The notes beneath the pieces were generated by a model, which was given only the letters and a program-made list of their open reading frames with translations, ran no database searches and was not told the DNA's origin. From positions 25,705 to 89,704 of the forward strand of contig NZ_QMKQ01000017.1 in assembly GCF_003287975.1 (NCBI RefSeq): a stretch of DNA of 64,000 nt, written 5' to 3'. The DNA comes from Arthrobacter sp. AQ5-05 (GTDB lineage Bacteria; Actinomycetota; Actinomycetes; Actinomycetales; Micrococcaceae). Below are positions 62,401 through 64,000 of the stretch, in pieces; position 1 is the first letter of the stretch, and each line of letters starts with the position of its first letter. The position numbers and the translations under genes are program-made.

Positions 62401-63024
62401 ATGAAACTCCAAGTAGCCATGGACCTGCTCACGGTTGAAGACGCTCTCCTACTGGCCGCCCAGGTCGCCGAGTACGTAGACATCATCGAACTCGGCACCC
62501 CCTTGATCAAGGCCGCAGGGCTCTCCGCCGTTACCGCAATCAAGGCGGCCCACCCGGAGAAGATTGTCTTCGCCGACATGAAGACCATGGACGCTGGAGA
62601 ACTTGAGGCCGACATTGCCTTCAAGGCAGGTGCCGACCTGGTCTCGATACTCGGAAGCGCAGACGACTCCACCATCGCCGGGGGCGTCAAGGCGGCCAGG
62701 GCACACAACAAGGGCATCGTGGTGGACCTCATTGGCGTGGCAGACAAGGTCACCCGGGCCAAGGAAGCCCGTGCCCTGGGAGCCAAATTCGTGGAATTCC
62801 ATGCCGGCCTGGACGAGCAGGCCAAACCCGGTCACGACTTGAGTGGTCTGCTCAAGGCAGGAAAAGATGCCCGTGTCCCGTTCTCCGTTGCCGGCGGCGT
62901 GAGCCTGAGCACCATCGAAGCAGTTCAGCTTGCCGGCGCAGATGTCGCCGTGGTCGGCGGCTCTATCTACAGCGCAGCCGATCCGGCACTGGCAGCCAAG
63001 AAACTGCGGGCAGCGATCTCCTAG
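62401..63024 (+). CDS. hxlA: 3-hexulose-6-phosphate synthase
   Basis: 207 residues of the orotidine-5'-phosphate decarboxylase superfamily. LQVAMDLLTVEDALLLA and IELGTPLIKAAG, FADMKTMDAGELEA and FSVAGGVSL match the active-site Asp-x-Lys-x-x-Asp and phosphate loop of HxlA. It condenses formaldehyde with ribulose-5-phosphate. This gives a sink for the formaldehyde from VanAB and other demethylases. Confidence 0.92.
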   Translation: MKLQVAMDLLTVEDALLLAAQVAEYVDIIELGTPLIKAAGLSAVTAIKAAHPEKIVFADMKTMDAGELEADIAFKAGADLVSILGSADDSTIAGGVKAARAHNKGIVVDLIGVADKVTRAKEARALGAKFVEFHAGLDEQAKPGHDLSGLLKAGKDARVPFSVAGGVSLSTIEAVQLAGADVAVVGGSIYSAADPALAAKKLRAAIS

Positions 63025-63090
63025 CCCAATACTTGGCCATGGCCTCCCGTAGCCTTGGTGGACCGCGGTGTAGGCCAACTTCGGGATCGG

Positions 63091-63110
63091 GTTCCAGCGG
63101 TTGCTGGAAC
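63091..63110. terminator. possible terminator after hxlA
   Basis: GTTCCAGC-GGTT-GCTGGAAC, a perfect 8-bp stem, 67 bases after hxlA. No T-tract follows. Confidence 0.4.
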
Positions 63111-63189
63111 GCCCCGACGGCAAATGCAATCCCAGAATCAGTAAGAAACAGTGGCTATGCTTCCGCATGCCGCGCATGAATGGAGTGAC

Positions 63190-64000
63190 ATGTCACAAAA
63201 GGTCCAGGCCGTCATTGTCCGTGCCAAGGACGCCCCCGTCGAGACGGTGACCATCATGGTTCCGGACCCGGGTCCGGGCGAGGCCGTGGTGGACATCCTC
63301 ACCTGCGGCGTCTGCCACACCGACCTGCATTACAAGCTCGGCGGGATCGGCAACGACTACCCGTACCTGCTGGGGCACGAGGCCACCGGCGTGGTCTCGA
63401 AGATCGGCGACGGCGTGGCCAACGTCGCGGTCGGCGACCACGTGATCCTGAACTGGCGCGCGGTCTGCGGGCAGTGCCGCGCCTGCGCCAAGGGCCAGGC
63501 CCAGTACTGCTTCAACACCGCCAACGCCACCCGGAAGATGACCCTGGAGGACGGCACCGAGCTCTCCCCCGCCCTGGGCATCGGCGCGTTCGCCGAAAAG
63601 ACCCTGGTCGCCGCCGGCCAGTGCACCAAGGTCGATGAGGATGTCGACGCCGCGGCCGTGGGCCTGCTCGGCTGCGGCGTGATGGCCGGCATCGGTGCGG
63701 CCATCAACACCGGCGAGGTCAAGCGCGGGGAGTCCGTGGCGGTGATCGGCTGCGGCGGGGTCGGCATTGCCGCGATCGCCGGGGCGAAGCTGGCCGGGGC
63801 CACCACCATCGTGGCCGTGGACATCGACGAGGACAAGCTGGCCATGGCCAGGAAGATGGGTGCCACGCACACGGTGAACTCCAAGACCAATGATGCGGTC
63901 GAGGGCATCAAGTCCCACACCGGTGGCTTCGGCGCCGATGTGGTCATCGAGGCCGTGGGCCGCCCGGAAACCTACAAGCAGGCGTTCTACGCCCGCGACC
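63190..64000 (+). CDS. S-(hydroxymethyl)mycothiol dehydrogenase (formaldehyde detoxification), truncated by window edge
   Basis: 270 residues visible; the gene runs off the right edge. Zinc-containing alcohol dehydrogenase family: catalytic ligands Cys42 (TCGVCHTD), His63 and Glu64 (GHE), structural zinc Cys93, Cys96, Cys99 and Cys107, and the NAD loop VIGCGGVGI. The N-terminal [18 protein letters not shown] and motifs fit the mycothiol-dependent class III enzymes (MscR/AdhE2). It oxidises the formaldehyde-mycothiol adduct to the S-formyl thiol. GGAG lies four bases before ATG. Confidence 0.82.
   Translation, partial: MSQKVQAVIVRAKDAPVETVTIMVPDPGPGEAVVDILTCGVCHTDLHYKLGGIGNDYPYLLGHEATGVVSKIGDGVANVAVGDHVILNWRAVCGQCRACAKGQAQYCFNTANATRKMTLEDGTELSPALGIGAFAEKTLVAAGQCTKVDEDVDAAAVGLLGCGVMAGIGAAINTGEVKRGESVAVIGCGGVGIAAIAGAKLAGATTIVAVDIDEDKLAMARKMGATHTVNSKTNDAVEGIKSHTGGFGADVVIEAVGRPETYKQAFYARD

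Overview
The window is high-GC DNA from a free-living actinobacterium, most likely an Arthrobacter-like member of the Micrococcaceae. Evidence: strong third-position G/C bias, GTG starts, IclR, MarR and PadR regulators around aromatic catabolism, a mycothiol-type formaldehyde dehydrogenase, and RuMP formaldehyde-fixation genes. The genus is inferred from gene content and not proven.

Left part (1-16,000): the tail of a LuxR-type regulator; an aromatic-acid MFS transporter, a LysR regulator and an aromatic aldehyde dehydrogenase; a LigB-type dioxygenase and small metabolic enzymes; a 3-hydroxybutyrate dehydrogenase with an MFS transporter and divergent LysR; then an IclR regulator, formimidoylglutamase and glutamate symporter set.

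Centre (16,000-42,500): an aromatic-catabolism island. Minus-strand pobA-pcaHGBDC turns 4-hydroxybenzoate into protocatechuate and then 3-oxoadipate. Beside it lie modABC with a Mop-domain regulator. A MarR regulator faces an operon (SDR, amidohydrolase, acyl-CoA dehydrogenase, MaoC hydratase) followed by a CoA ligase. This resembles the CoA-dependent beta-oxidative hydroxycinnamate (Cou) route of Rhodococcus. A taurine/nitrate-type ABC importer with three paralogous binding proteins follows. Next come a tetrahydrofolate-dependent aryl O-demethylase (LigM/DesA type), MetF, a VOC protein, a PadR regulator and the Rieske O-demethylase pair vanAB. Five copies of one 18-bp dyad sit in front of the O-demethylation genes and are the probable PadR regulon.

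Right part (42,500-64,000): a dead IS5-type element directly behind vanB, then decayed copies of a CoA ligase and a VOC gene, then a lower-GC gene for a 949-residue protein with two degenerate RNase III-like modules each followed by a dsRBD-like region. This is the most unusual gene in the window. Beyond it are a broken BCCT transporter, pcaFIJ with pcaR (3-oxoadipate to succinyl-CoA and acetyl-CoA), a glycerophosphodiesterase, D-serine dehydratase, NhaA, and a histidine-kinase-like LuxR protein divergent from hxlBA. A mycothiol-dependent formaldehyde dehydrogenase runs off the right edge.

Together: hydroxycinnamates and aromatic aldehydes would be shortened to 4-hydroxybenzoate or vanillate, hydroxylated or demethylated to protocatechuate, and taken through the beta-ketoadipate pathway. 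Formaldehyde from VanAB can go to HxlAB or the mycothiol enzyme, and methyl-THF from the LigM-type enzyme can go to MetF. No tRNA, rRNA or CRISPR array was seen.
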